Counted from the first letter of the stretch, positions 1 to 7,591 are shown. The stretch is 64,000 bases of DNA from Actinocatenispora rupis (GCF_016861975.1 NZ_BOMB01000023.1:62001-126000), one strand, 5' to 3'. The notes: generated by a model from the letters alone, not told the origin. Made by a program: numbers and translations.

Positions 1-1
1 G

Positions 2-208
2 GTCATCCCCGGGCGGCAGCGGGTGCCGTGGTGGGCCACCGTCGGTGTCGGGGTCGTCGCCGTGTTCATCGGTACCGGACTCGCCGAGATCCTGGGCTTC
101 CGTGACACGCCGGGCATCGACTGGAAGAAGCATCTCGTACAGTTCGGCATCGCCGTCGCCGGCGTACTGCTGCTCAGCGTCCTCGGCCGACGCCGCGCCG
201 ACCGCTGA
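2..208 (+). CDS. GlsB/YeaQ/YmgE family membrane protein, 5' partial
   Basis: This is the C-terminal part of a small integral membrane protein of the GlsB/YeaQ/YmgE (transglycosylase-associated) family; the start lies before the window. The visible 68 residues begin with VIPGRQRVPWW, which matches the conserved 'PG-(K/R)-Q-x-(I/V)-PWW' segment that follows the first helix in this family. Two further hydrophobic helices follow (about residues 11-27 and 47-61), and the protein ends in a basic RRRADR tail. The family is widespread in stress-induced loci but its biochemical role is not established. It converges on the Rrf2 gene with only two bases between them. Confidence 0.75.
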   Translation, partial: VIPGRQRVPWWATVGVGVVAVFIGTGLAEILGFRDTPGIDWKKHLVQFGIAVAGVLLLSVLGRRRADR

Positions 209-210
209 GG

Positions 211-675
211 TCAGGTCTGGCCGATGGTGATCCAGGCGCGCTCGTCCTCGGTGAGCGCCCGGACGTCCGGCGGCAGCTCACCGGCGACGACGTGGCCGAG
301 GGTGACCGTCTCCAGGATCGAGCGTTCGCTCGCCCGCAGCGCGATCCACACCTCCTGCAACGGCCGGGCCGCGCCGGTGTAGTCCACCCGCTCCGGCCGC
401 TCCCCGCGGACGCCGAGGAGGGGGCCGTCGACGGCGCGGATGATGTCCGCCAGCGAGATCTGCTCGGCCGGCCGGGCCAGCCAATATCCGCCGACGGGGC
501 CGCGCTGGCTGCGCACCAGCCCGGCGCGGCGCAACTGGTTGAGGATGTGTTCGAGGAACTTCGGAGGGATCTCCTGGGAACGCGCCAGCTGCTCCGACGT
601 GACCGGCCCCTCGGCGGCGGCGGCAAGCTCGGCAGCGGCGCGCAGTGCGTAATCGACCCGGGCGGACAACCGCAT
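211..675 (-). CDS. Rrf2 family transcriptional regulator
   Basis: A 154-residue Rrf2-type winged-helix regulator. The N-terminus MRLSARVDYALRA is the typical family start. It is followed by the recognition-helix region (IPPKFLEHILNQLRRAGLV) and the wing motif SQRGPVGGYWLARP. Many Rrf2 proteins (IscR, NsrR, RsrR) bind an Fe-S cluster through cysteines in the C-terminal half; this protein contains no cysteine at all, so cluster-based sensing in the usual way is excluded. The target is unknown. The neighbouring ClpP-like gene ends 30 bases upstream of its start on the same strand, so the two could be co-transcribed. Confidence 0.88.
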   Translation of the reverse strand: MRLSARVDYALRAAAELAAAAEGPVTSEQLARSQEIPPKFLEHILNQLRRAGLVRSQRGPVGGYWLARPAEQISLADIIRAVDGPLLGVRGERPERVDYTGAARPLQEVWIALRASERSILETVTLGHVVAGELPPDVRALTEDERAWITIGQT

Positions 676-704
676 GCCCCGATTATCGCCCGCCGTCGAT
701 CGGC

Positions 705-1385
705 CTAGCGGGCCGGGCCGGAATCGTCGCTGGTGAGACGCTCCACCAAGCCGTACTCGACGGCCTCGGTAGCGGACATCTCGTGCCGATCGGACAGCTC
801 CCGCTCGATCTGCGCCCGGGTGCGCCCGGTCCGCTCCGCCAGCCGTACGGCGAGGTCCTCCAGCAGGCGCAGGTGCGCGCCGGCGGCGAGGGTCACCTGG
901 TCGGCGGTACCGGCCAGCCGGTCCACCCGCGGCTCCGACACCACGAACCGGGCATGCGGGTACGCGACGCGCTCGGTGGCCGCCGCGTACACGCCGAGGG
1001 CGGCGCCGCCGACGGTGCCGAGCGCGACCGCCCGCACCGGCGTACGCATCAGGTCGAGCACGTCCATCAGCGCGAACGCGGCCGACAGGTCACCGTCGAC
1101 GCTCGACACCTGCATGGTGATCCGGCCACCGCGCGGCCCGGCCAGCGCGTCCAGCGTCATCAGCTGCGAGCCGACCCGCGACGCCAGCTCGGCCGTCACC
1201 GGGCCGGACACCGCGACGAGCTGCTGCTCGAACATCCGCTGCTCCAGCCACGGCGCCACGCCGGCCTCGGACACCGCCGGCCGCCGCTCCGGACGCCCCG
1301 GACCGGGCGTCGGCCCCCCGGGCACCTGCCACTCCGGCGTACTCCCGGGCCACGCGCCGTACCGTGCGGTCGCCGTCGCTGTCAT
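705..1385 (-). CDS. ClpP-like protein lacking the catalytic triad
   Basis: A 226-residue protein with the ClpP/crotonase-like fold. Recognisable segments are the strand pattern around residues 90-140 (RITMQVSSVDGDLSAAFALMDVL) and the C-terminal ATEAVEYGLVE helix. In active ClpP the nucleophile lies in a (Q/A)AASMG motif; the equivalent here reads VGGAALG, with no serine. The catalytic histidine of the 'M(I/L)HQP' strand is replaced in FVVSEPR, and the aspartate before the 'M-S-A-x-E-A' helix is not conserved (RHEMSATEA). I infer a pseudoprotease, perhaps a structural or regulatory partner in a mixed Clp ring. The N-terminal 40 residues are Pro/Gly rich and unlike the ClpP axial loop. Its ATG overlaps the stop of the upstream XRE gene as ATGA, so the pair is translationally coupled. 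Confidence 0.8.
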   Translation of the reverse strand: MTATATARYGAWPGSTPEWQVPGGPTPGPGRPERRPAVSEAGVAPWLEQRMFEQQLVAVSGPVTAELASRVGSQLMTLDALAGPRGGRITMQVSSVDGDLSAAFALMDVLDLMRTPVRAVALGTVGGAALGVYAAATERVAYPHARFVVSEPRVDRLAGTADQVTLAAGAHLRLLEDLAVRLAERTGRTRAQIERELSDRHEMSATEAVEYGLVERLTSDDSGPAR

Positions 1386-1660
1386 CTGTCGCCCTCCTCG
1401 GGTGCGCGCAACCGCACCTCCAGTCGTCGGTGCACGGCGTCGGCGTACCGCTCCAGGGTGGACAGTCGGACGTCCACGCCACCGGTCTCCAGCCGGGCGA
1501 CCGCGGACTGCGAGGTGCCCATCCGTTCGGCGACCTCGGTCTGCGACAGGCCCGCCCGCCGACGTTCCTCGATCAGGTCGGTGAGCAGGCCGCGGCGCCG
1601 CTCCGCCATCCCCCGGAACCCGGGGAACACGGGGAGTTCGTCGTCCTGGTCCTCCGCCAT
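1382..1660 (-). CDS. XRE family helix-turn-helix regulator coupled to the ClpP-like gene
   Basis: A 92-residue protein made almost entirely of a Cro/C1-type HTH. The core runs from about residue 33: SQTEVAERMGTSQSAVARLE, then VRLSTLERYADAVHRRLEVRL. This resembles HigA-type antitoxins and short DNA-binding repressors. The ATG at 1660 was chosen because a TATAGC -10-like hexamer lies only about 10 bases upstream, suggesting a leaderless transcript; longer forms of the frame read through non-coding-looking sequence. It overlaps the ClpP-like start by four bases (ATGA), so the two proteins are probably made together. A toxin partner is not evident; the ClpP-like protein occupies that position. 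Confidence 0.82.
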   Translation of the reverse strand: MAEDQDDELPVFPGFRGMAERRRGLLTDLIEERRRAGLSQTEVAERMGTSQSAVARLETGGVDVRLSTLERYADAVHRRLEVRLRAPEEGDR

Positions 1661-1680
1661 ACCAGAAATGCTATACCGAC
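1659..1680 (-). promoter_or_regulatory. Promoter and short dyad before the XRE/ClpP-like pair
   Basis: An AT-rich stretch in GC-rich surroundings contains an imperfect dyad, ATACCA then GAAA then TGCTAT, overlapping a TATAGC -10-like element read on the minus strand. Its overlap with the XRE start suggests autoregulation. This is inference from position and symmetry only. Confidence 0.35.
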
Positions 1681-1771
1681 TCCGGGGCACCGCCCAGCCC
1701 TGCCACGCCACCTTGACGGACGGACGACCCCCCGGTGGCGGGAGCCGGTCGGGCACGGCAGGCTGTCCGGC

Positions 1772-2071
1772 ATGGATCTCGTGCCGGACAGCGTCGGACG
1801 CAACGACGACGGTTTCGCCTTCCGTAACACGGTGCCCGCCCAGGGGCCGGTGAACGGTGCCGCGCACCACCGCGCGCAGGACGCGGCGGCCGCCGAGGAG
1901 GTGGCCGAACGCGTCGCCACCGACCCCGCGATCGCCGAACACCCGCTCGTACAGGGGCTGCTGGTGGAACTGCCGGCCCGGGGCAGCGCGCTCCCGGACG
2001 GCTGGCTCGACCGCTGGCTGGAGGCCGCCCGCGCCTGCATGGAGCTGCTCTACGCCGACCGCGCCCGCTGA
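1772..2071 (+). CDS. Small hypothetical protein
   Basis: I do not recognise this 99-residue protein. It starts at an ATG (MDLVPDSVGRNDDGF) and has an acidic, alanine-rich middle (AAAAEEVAERVATDP) and a C-terminal helix with WLDRWLEAARACMELLYADRAR. No signal peptide, membrane segment or metal motif is visible. It is divergent from the XRE gene and ends four bases before the convergent multicopper oxidase gene. Strong third-position GC favours coding. Confidence 0.5.
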   Translation: MDLVPDSVGRNDDGFAFRNTVPAQGPVNGAAHHRAQDAAAAEEVAERVATDPAIAEHPLVQGLLVELPARGSALPDGWLDRWLEAARACMELLYADRAR

Positions 2072-2075
2072 CCGC

Positions 2076-4148
2076 TCACTCGGGGTGGTTGCCGGCGGCG
2101 TCGCCGACCCGGTACGGGCTGGTCACGTCGGCGTACATCAGGTGGAACATCATGCCGGCGGACGCGTGGTGCAGGTTGTGGCAGTGGTCCATCCAGATCC
2201 CGGGGTTGTCCGCCTTGACGGCCACCTGCCACACCTCGCCCGGCCCGACGTCGACCGTGTCCATCCACAGTGGACTGCCCTGCGGCGCCGCGCCGTTCCG
2301 GCTCAGTACGAGCATGTGGTGGCCGTGGGGGTGGATCGGGTGACTCTCGGTGCCGCGGTTGACGAGCGTGATCCGGACCAGGTCGCCGTACCGCACGCCC
2401 AGCGCGGGCACGTCCGGGTAGGTGCGGCCGTTCACGGTATACACGACGGTCGGTTTCCCGTCGTACGCGCCGATGCGTGAGTCGAACACCTGCGTGAAGT
2501 CCCGGTCGAACCGGCTGCCCGCACCGTACGGGGTGCGCGCCGGCGTGCCGTAGCGCAGCAGGTCGAGCGTGGGCGTACCGCGCTGGCCGGTGGGTGCGGG
2601 GCCGTCGCCGAGCAGCAGGCTCGCGCCGTCGCCGGTGTCGAGCAGTACGGGCGTGGCGGGCATCGTGAACGCCAGGTCGTACCGGCCGCCGGCGGGAAGG
2701 GTCGGCAGCCGGTCGCGGGTCGGCGCCGGCCCGTGCAGGTCCGTCCCGTCCACCGCGACCAGCCGGTACGCCACGCCCGTCAGCCGCGGCCGGTGACTCT
2801 CCGAGTCCGTGTTCACCAGGCGCAGCCGTACGGTGGTGCCCGGGTCGACCGCGCGCCGGGTACGACCGGTGTCCGCGCCGAGCGTCACCGCCCGCCGCTC
2901 CCCCCACTGGTGCACCGGCAGGGTCAGGTCCAGGTCGGCCGGCCGCTCCCGCCGCGGCAGTACGACGAGGGTGCCGAACAGGCCGCGCGCGACCTCCTCG
3001 CTCGCCAGTTCGTGCGAGTGGTACCAGTAGGTGCCGACCTGGTCGGCGCGGAAGCGGTAGGTGAACGAGCCGCCGGGGCGTACCGCGTCCTGGGTGACGC
3101 CGGCGACACCGTCCTCCGCGTTGGGCACGTCGTAGCCGTGCCAGTGCACGGTGACCCCGTCGTGCGGCAACGCGTTGTGCAGCGTCACCTCCACCACGTC
3201 CCCCTGGTACGCGCGGAGCGCCGGCCCCGGTACCTGCCCGTTGAACGTGAGCGCGGCGACCCGCCGCCCGCCGATGGTGACGGTCCGCTCCCGCGCGGTC
3301 AGCGTGAACCGCCGTACGGTCGCGCCGTCGTCCGGGCGTGGCCCGGTCAGGTCGCGGACGGACACCGCGTGCCCGGCGCCGTGGTGCCCGGCCGGCACCG
3401 GGCCGCCGCCCCAGTCCATCGGGCCGCCGGCCATGTCGGCGCTCGCGGGCAGCGACGTACCGAGGGCGGAGCCGACGCCGATGCCGCACAGGACGACCAC
3501 CGCCAGCAGCGCGCCACCGGTCGTACGCAGCAGGCGCAGCGGCAGAGCGGGGCCGGGCCGGGCCGCGGTGTCGGCGAGTCGCCGCCACCGCATCGCATGC
3601 CGGATCCAGCACAGCGCACCGACCAGTACGGTCGCGCCGGCGAGCACGAACCCGTCCCCCACGCGCACCGGGTACGTCAGCCCGAGCGCCGCGTACACCC
3701 CGGCCAGGCCGACGAACGACGCCACCTGCACGGGCGCGATCAGGGCCGGATGCGCGGCGTCCCGGCGGGTGTGGGGCCGGCGCAGCGCCCGCCACCGGGG
3801 CCGCGCCACGAACGCCACGGCCGCGACCGCCGCGATCTGCAGCGGCAGCACGAGTACGACCCGGTCCTGCACGAACCACCAGCCGGCGCCCGCGACTCCG
3901 GCGGTGAGCGCGATCCGCGCCGCGAGCGCGCCGACCCCCAGCCAGAACAGCACGGCGACGATCCGTCCCCGCGACGCCCTTTCCGCGTACGGCAGGGTGC
4001 CGGCGACGAGTCCGGCGGCGAGCCACAGCCCGGCGAGTACGAGGGCGGCGAAGATGTCGAGCATGCCGAGTCCGACGACCATGGCCACATCGTGCGGGCG
4101 GCGACGGCCGGACCACATCGGGGCGCGACCCCACCCGGCCCCGGACAT
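2076..4148 (-). CDS. Membrane-anchored multicopper oxidase
   Basis: A 690-residue protein with an N-terminal membrane domain of about six hydrophobic helices (residues about 20-255) fused to a two- or three-cupredoxin multicopper oxidase. All four copper-ligand clusters are visible: HWHGYD near residue 333, YWYHSH near 373, HPIHPHGHH near 602 and HCHNLHHASAGM near 652. The last supplies the type 1 copper ligands. Such enzymes oxidise Cu(I), Fe(II) or phenolics at the outer face of the membrane. The start at 4148 (MSGAGWGRAP) is a choice among several; internal ATGs at 4118 and 4082 would also keep the first helix. The upstream spacer holds a G-rich palindrome of the type bound by CsoR copper sensors, consistent with copper-responsive expression (inference). 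Confidence 0.85.
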   Translation of the reverse strand: MSGAGWGRAPMWSGRRRPHDVAMVVGLGMLDIFAALVLAGLWLAAGLVAGTLPYAERASRGRIVAVLFWLGVGALAARIALTAGVAGAGWWFVQDRVVLVLPLQIAAVAAVAFVARPRWRALRRPHTRRDAAHPALIAPVQVASFVGLAGVYAALGLTYPVRVGDGFVLAGATVLVGALCWIRHAMRWRRLADTAARPGPALPLRLLRTTGGALLAVVVLCGIGVGSALGTSLPASADMAGGPMDWGGGPVPAGHHGAGHAVSVRDLTGPRPDDGATVRRFTLTARERTVTIGGRRVAALTFNGQVPGPALRAYQGDVVEVTLHNALPHDGVTVHWHGYDVPNAEDGVAGVTQDAVRPGGSFTYRFRADQVGTYWYHSHELASEEVARGLFGTLVVLPRRERPADLDLTLPVHQWGERRAVTLGADTGRTRRAVDPGTTVRLRLVNTDSESHRPRLTGVAYRLVAVDGTDLHGPAPTRDRLPTLPAGGRYDLAFTMPATPVLLDTGDGASLLLGDGPAPTGQRGTPTLDLLRYGTPARTPYGAGSRFDRDFTQVFDSRIGAYDGKPTVVYTVNGRTYPDVPALGVRYGDLVRITLVNRGTESHPIHPHGHHMLVLSRNGAAPQGSPLWMDTVDVGPGEVWQVAVKADNPGIWMDHCHNLHHASAGMMFHLMYADVTSPYRVGDAAGNHPE

Positions 4149-4225
4149 CACACCTAGGGCGTGACTTCGTAGGTTCGGTCGAGCGAGCCGGAGTGCAATC
4201 GTCGTCTCGCAGGACGGAGGTACGA

Positions 4226-4321
4226 GTGCGTACCGGTGTCGTATGCGCTCGTGCCAACAATGCGGCAAGGCGGCGCGCGGGCCTGGCGCAGCCCGCCAGC
4301 AACCTGCGAAGACACCCCTAG
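4226..4321 (+). other. Possible leader-peptide ORF in a structured spacer
   Basis: A GTG at 4226 is preceded at proper distance by GGAGG and opens a 31-codon frame ending in TAG at 4319-4321, inside the palindrome at 4313-4326. The RNA reads GGGCCTGGC, then a TGGCG/CGCCA hairpin, AGCAACC, a CACCCC/GGGGTG hairpin and GGTGC. This order recalls the core of S-adenosylmethionine riboswitches, but the match is loose and no plus-strand gene follows. It could be a remnant leader. The 4149-4492 spacer contains no other convincing gene. Confidence 0.25.
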
Positions 4322-4326
4322 GGGTG
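4313..4326. promoter_or_regulatory. G-rich palindrome resembling a CsoR-type operator
   Basis: CACCCCTAGGGGTG is a perfect 14-base palindrome about 165 bases upstream of the multicopper oxidase start. Copper-sensing CsoR repressors bind C-run/G-run palindromes of this shape, and the downstream enzyme is a copper protein. The distance is larger than usual, and the same sequence could instead form an RNA hairpin on the plus strand. Confidence 0.35.
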
Positions 4327-4492
4327 GTGCGGTCGGTCGGGAGTCGGGGTGTTGGACGGAGCAGCGGCCCGGGGCATCCCCCGAACCCCGGGCCATCCGC
4401 CGGGATCCGGCGGTGTGCTCCGCGGTGATGAAGCTACCGACCGATCCTGGGACGAACCTGGGTGTCGGCCACGGATCGCCTTGAGACGCCGG

Positions 4493-5248
4493 TCAGTCCC
4501 GCAGGGACGACACCGCCGACTCGTACGCGGCCATCGCGGTGTGCCACAGCGCGCCGCCGGCCGACACCCGCGCCACACCGAGCGCGGCGAGCTGCGACAC
4601 CGGCGTTTCCGGACGCCAGTGCACGTTCACCGGCCCGTCGATCCCCGCGACCAGCCGCGCCACCGCCGCCTCCGACCGCACCCCGATCGGGTACGCGCAG
4701 TCGGCGCCGGCGGCCAGATACCGGTTGGCGCGGGCGATCGCGTCGTCCACCACGTCCTCCTCCGGTACGTCACCGCGCCGCACGAACACGTCCACCCGGG
4801 CGTTCAACACCAGCGGTACGCCAGCGGCCACCGCGGCCTCGCGTACCCCGGCGAGCCGGACCGCGTGGGTGTCCACATCGGACAGTGCACCGGCGGTGGA
4901 GTCCTCGATGTTGCAGCCGACCGCGCCCGCGGCGACCAGCCGGCCGACCAGGTCCTCGGGCGCGAGACCGTACCCGTTCTCGGCGTCGACGGTCAGCGGC
5001 AGCTCGACGGCACGCGCGATCCGGGCCGCCGCGGCGAACATGTCGTCCGGCGACGCGTCACCGCCGTCCGCGTACCCGAGGGACTCGGCGACCGCGACAC
5101 TGCTCGTCGCGATCACCGGAAACCCTTGCGCCGCAACGATTCGCGCGCTCGCCACGTCCCACGCGTTCGGCAGTACGACCGGGTCGCCGGGGCGGTGCAT
5201 CGCGCGGAACCGTTCGGCCGCACCGGCGAGCGCGGCGGGCCCCGTCAC
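4493..5248 (-). CDS. Isocitrate lyase/PEP mutase family protein
   Basis: A 251-residue TIM-barrel protein of the PEP mutase/isocitrate lyase superfamily, probably acting on a 2-oxo or 2-methyl-isocitrate-like C-C or C-P substrate. Diagnostic segments are LPNAWDVASARIV (N-terminus), TSSVAVAESLGYADGG, the metal-binding DAENGYG near residue 90, and GCNIEDS. It lacks the KKCGH signature of true isocitrate lyases, so the exact reaction is unknown. The GTG start overlaps the stop of the upstream AhpD-like gene as GTGA, so the two form an operon and may act in one pathway. Confidence 0.85.
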   Translation of the reverse strand: MTGPAALAGAAERFRAMHRPGDPVVLPNAWDVASARIVAAQGFPVIATSSVAVAESLGYADGGDASPDDMFAAAARIARAVELPLTVDAENGYGLAPEDLVGRLVAAGAVGCNIEDSTAGALSDVDTHAVRLAGVREAAVAAGVPLVLNARVDVFVRRGDVPEEDVVDDAIARANRYLAAGADCAYPIGVRSEAAVARLVAGIDGPVNVHWRPETPVSQLAALGVARVSAGGALWHTAMAAYESAVSSLRD

Positions 5249-5709
5249 GCCGGCGTCCGGTGCGACACGTACTCGCCGGGCTGCATGCGGGTGGCCACGG
5301 CGACCCGGTTCCAGCCGTTGATGACCGTGGTCGCCCAGACCACGAGCGCCAGCTCCTTCTCGTCGAAGTGCTCCGCGGCCGCCGCGTACACCTCGTCCGG
5401 GACGAAACCGTCGGTCAGCACCGTCACCGCCTCGGCCAGGGCCAGCGCGGCCCGCTCCCGGTCCGTGAAGAACGGCGCCTCGTGCCAGGCACTCAACGCG
5501 TACAGCCGCTGCTCGGTCTCGCCGATCGCGCGGGCGTCCTTCGTGTGCATGTCGATGCAGTACGCGCAGTGGTTGAGCTGCGACGAGCGGATCTTGATCA
5601 GTTCGAGCAGCTTCGGGTCGAGCCCCGCCCCCTCGACCGTACGGTTCAGCTCGCGCATCGCGCGGTAGATCTCCGGCTGTGCCTGGGCGATGTTCATACG
5701 CGGTTCCAT
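5245..5709 (-). CDS. AhpD-like / carboxymuconolactone decarboxylase family protein
   Basis: A 154-residue protein with the typical start MNIAQAQPEIYRAM and the redox-active motif HCAYCIDMH (CxxC plus histidine) of the AhpD-like family. These proteins act as alkyl-hydroperoxide reductase partners or small peroxidases. The family's conserved C-terminal VVWATTVINGWNRVAVATR is present. Start at ATG 5709 (MEPRMN); ATG 5697 is an equally plausible start. It is divergent from the MocR regulator, whose operator-like repeats lie in the shared promoter region, so it is a likely target of that regulator. Confidence 0.88.
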   Translation of the reverse strand: MEPRMNIAQAQPEIYRAMRELNRTVEGAGLDPKLLELIKIRSSQLNHCAYCIDMHTKDARAIGETEQRLYALSAWHEAPFFTDRERAALALAEAVTVLTDGFVPDEVYAAAAEHFDEKELALVVWATTVINGWNRVAVATRMQPGEYVSHRTPA

Positions 5710-5731
5710 GGGCTCGACAGTAGCCAGGAAA

Positions 5732-5774
5732 TGGACCCGGATATGGTCCAATCCGATGGCTGATCAGTGGTCCA
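5732..5774. promoter_or_regulatory. Repeated TGGTCCA boxes, probable MocR operator
   Basis: Between the divergent AhpD-like and MocR genes, TGGACC (5732-5737) and GGTCCA (5745-5750) form an inverted repeat. A third copy, TGGTCCA, sits at 5768-5774 inside the first codons of the MocR gene. MocR/PdxR-type regulators typically bind repeated half-sites of this kind in divergent promoters; assignment to this regulator is inference. Confidence 0.55.
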
Positions 5775-7156
5775 TTGCCGGCGTCGACCTGTACGTCGAC
5801 CTCGACGCCACCCGCCGCCGGGGCGCCGCGCTCACCGCCGCCCTGCGCGACGCCGTACGCTCCGGCCGGCTCGCCCCCGGCACCCGCCTGCCCGCCAGCC
5901 GTACCCTCGCCGCCGACCTCGGCATCGCCCGCGGCACCGTGACCGAGGCGTACCGGCAGCTCGCCGCGGAAGGCTACCTGGTCGCGCGGCAGGGCGCCGG
6001 CACCGTCGTCGCGCCGCGCGGCACCCCACCCGCCCGCGCCGGCCGCCCCGCCCGCGGCCACACCCGACCACCCGTCCGGTACGACCTGCGGCCCGGCCTC
6101 CCGGACCTGTCCGCGTTCCCGCGCCGCGACTGGCTCGCCGCCACACGTACCGCACTCGGCCGGATGGACCACGCCGCACTCGGCTGGGGCGACCCCCGCG
6201 GCCACCCCACCCTCCGCACCGAACTCGCCGCGTACGCCGGACGCGTCCGCGGCGTACAGACCGAACCCGGACAGGTCATGGTGTGCGCCGGCTTCGCGCA
6301 CGGACTCGCCCTGCTCTGCGCCGTACTCCGCGACCGCGGCATCGACACCCTCGCCGTCGAAGACCCCTACCTGCCCGGATACCGGCGCATCGCCGAAGCT
6401 GCCGGCCTGCGTACCGTCGGAGTGCCCGTCGACGCCGACGGCATCGTCGTCGACGCGCTCCGCGACGTCCGCGCCGTCGTCGTCACCCCCGCCCACCAGT
6501 TCCCCATGGGCGTACCGCTCGCACCCGACCGGCGGATGGCGCTCCTCGACTGGGCCCGCGCCGTCGACGGCCTCGTCATCGAAGACGACTACGACGGCGA
6601 ATTCCGCTACGACCGGCAACCCGTCGGCGCGCTCCAGGGCCTCGACCCCGACCGCGTCGTCTACGCCGGCACCGCCAGCAAGACCCTCGCCCCCGGCCTA
6701 CGCCTCGGCTGGCTCGCCCTCCCGTCCGACCTCGTCGACCCCCTCACCGACCGCCGCGACACCACCGACCGGCACACCGGCATCCTCGACCAACTCACCT
6801 TCGCCGAACTCGTCGCCACCGGCGCCTACGACCGCCACGTACGACGCAGCCGCGCCCGGTACCGCCGGCGCCGCGACCACCTCGTCGCCGCCCTCGCCGC
6901 GCTCCCCCACCCACCCACCGTCACCGGCATCGCCGCCGGACTCCACGCACTCGTCGCCCTGCCGCCCGGGTACCGCGAGAGCGCGGTCGTCGCCGCCGGG
7001 CAGCGGCGCTCACTCGGGCTGACCGGGCTCTCCACGTACCGGGGTGACCGGGTCGTACGACAGCCGCAACTCGTCCTCGGGTACGGCACGCCGCCCGACC
7101 ACGCGTACGGGCCGGCAGTACGGGAACTGTGCGCGGTACTCACGTCGGGCGGTTGA
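5756..7156 (+). CDS. MocR/PdxR-like GntR-aminotransferase regulator
   Basis: A 466-residue fusion of an N-terminal GntR winged helix (residues about 15-85; LPASRTLAADLGIARGTVTEAYRQLAAEGYLVARQGAGT) with a fold-type I aminotransferase-like domain. The PLP-binding lysine is present in YAGTASKTLAPGLRLGW, and EDDYDGEFRYDRQ is the usual family segment. MocR proteins sense PLP or amino-acid adducts and control vitamin B6, GABA or taurine metabolism. ATG 5756 was chosen because an earlier ATG would read through the operator. The gene is divergent from the AhpD-like/PEP-mutase operon, its likely target. It ends just before a long repetitive spacer. Confidence 0.9.
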   Translation: MADQWSIAGVDLYVDLDATRRRGAALTAALRDAVRSGRLAPGTRLPASRTLAADLGIARGTVTEAYRQLAAEGYLVARQGAGTVVAPRGTPPARAGRPARGHTRPPVRYDLRPGLPDLSAFPRRDWLAATRTALGRMDHAALGWGDPRGHPTLRTELAAYAGRVRGVQTEPGQVMVCAGFAHGLALLCAVLRDRGIDTLAVEDPYLPGYRRIAEAAGLRTVGVPVDADGIVVDALRDVRAVVVTPAHQFPMGVPLAPDRRMALLDWARAVDGLVIEDDYDGEFRYDRQPVGALQGLDPDRVVYAGTASKTLAPGLRLGWLALPSDLVDPLTDRRDTTDRHTGILDQLTFAELVATGAYDRHVRRSRARYRRRRDHLVAALAALPHPPTVTGIAAGLHALVALPPGYRESAVVAAGQRRSLGLTGLSTYRGDRVVRQPQLVLGYGTPPDHAYGPAVRELCAVLTSGG

Positions 7157-7175
7157 GGGGTGACGGCCCGACGTG

Positions 7176-7241
7176 GGGCGGATCCCGTCGGGCGCATCGC
7201 GTGGGGCGCATCGCATTGGGCGCATCGCGTGGGCGGATCCC
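7176..7241 (+). repeat. Short tandem repeat, 14-base period, within a gene-free spacer
   Basis: Five units beginning GGGCG(C/G)ATC start at 7176, 7190, 7204, 7218 and 7231; three contain an identical 11-mer, GGGCGCATCGC. More degenerate GATC-rich units (GGGATCGCG, GCGGATCTCG) continue to about 7370. The 7157-7500 spacer has no convincing gene; frames through it give only low-complexity Arg/Pro peptides. A period that is not a multiple of three argues against coding. Confidence 0.75.
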
Positions 7242-7502
7242 GTGCGGCGGTGGGATCTCGCGGGGCGGGACTGCGGAGCGGGATCGCGGGGGATCGCGGG
7301 GGGATCGCGTAGGGCGGATCTCGTGGGGCGGATCGTCCGGGCGGTGGGATCTCGCGGGTGATCGAGAGCGGGTAGCAACGGGCGGGTCGTGGTGGCGCGG
7401 GCGGCGCGCCGGGGGGCGGGCGGCTCGCGGGGTGGCCCCGGCAGGCGGGTCGCGGGGCGGGCCGGCAGGCACGTGGTGTGGACAAAAGCCGCAAACCAGG
7501 CA

Positions 7503-7561
7503 TTGTCCAATTGTGTCATTGTCCAACTGTTGAACAATAACACAGTTGAACAATTGGACAA
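7503..7561. repeat. AT-rich palindromic repeat, copy A
   Basis: A 59-base dyad sits between convergent genes. The outer arms TTGTCCAATTGT and ACAATTGGACAA are perfect complements. The inner arms GTGTCATTGTCCAAC and GTTGAACAATAACAC pair at 13 of 15 positions, with the two exceptions becoming G-U pairs in minus-strand RNA. It is strikingly AT-rich against its surroundings and related to copies at 42340-42408 and 50984-51036. It may act as a bidirectional terminator or be a small mobile repeat. Confidence 0.85.
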
Positions 7562-7591
7562 ACAAAGGGTGCGACAAAACCACCCGCCCCG

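Noticed and set aside
4082-4268. Other possible starts for the multicopper oxidase
   Set aside because: The 4268 start adds a non-conserved arginine-rich leader, and 4082 would place the start at the first helix without a ribosome site; 4148 is the compromise.
4154-4396. An 80-codon frame on the minus strand upstream of the multicopper oxidase
   Set aside because: No ribosome site or conserved motif, and it crosses the palindrome and structured spacer.
7477-7485. TGTGGACAA, a DnaA-box match near palindrome copy A
   Set aside because: A single nine-base match in 64 kb is likely by chance; no neighbouring boxes were seen.
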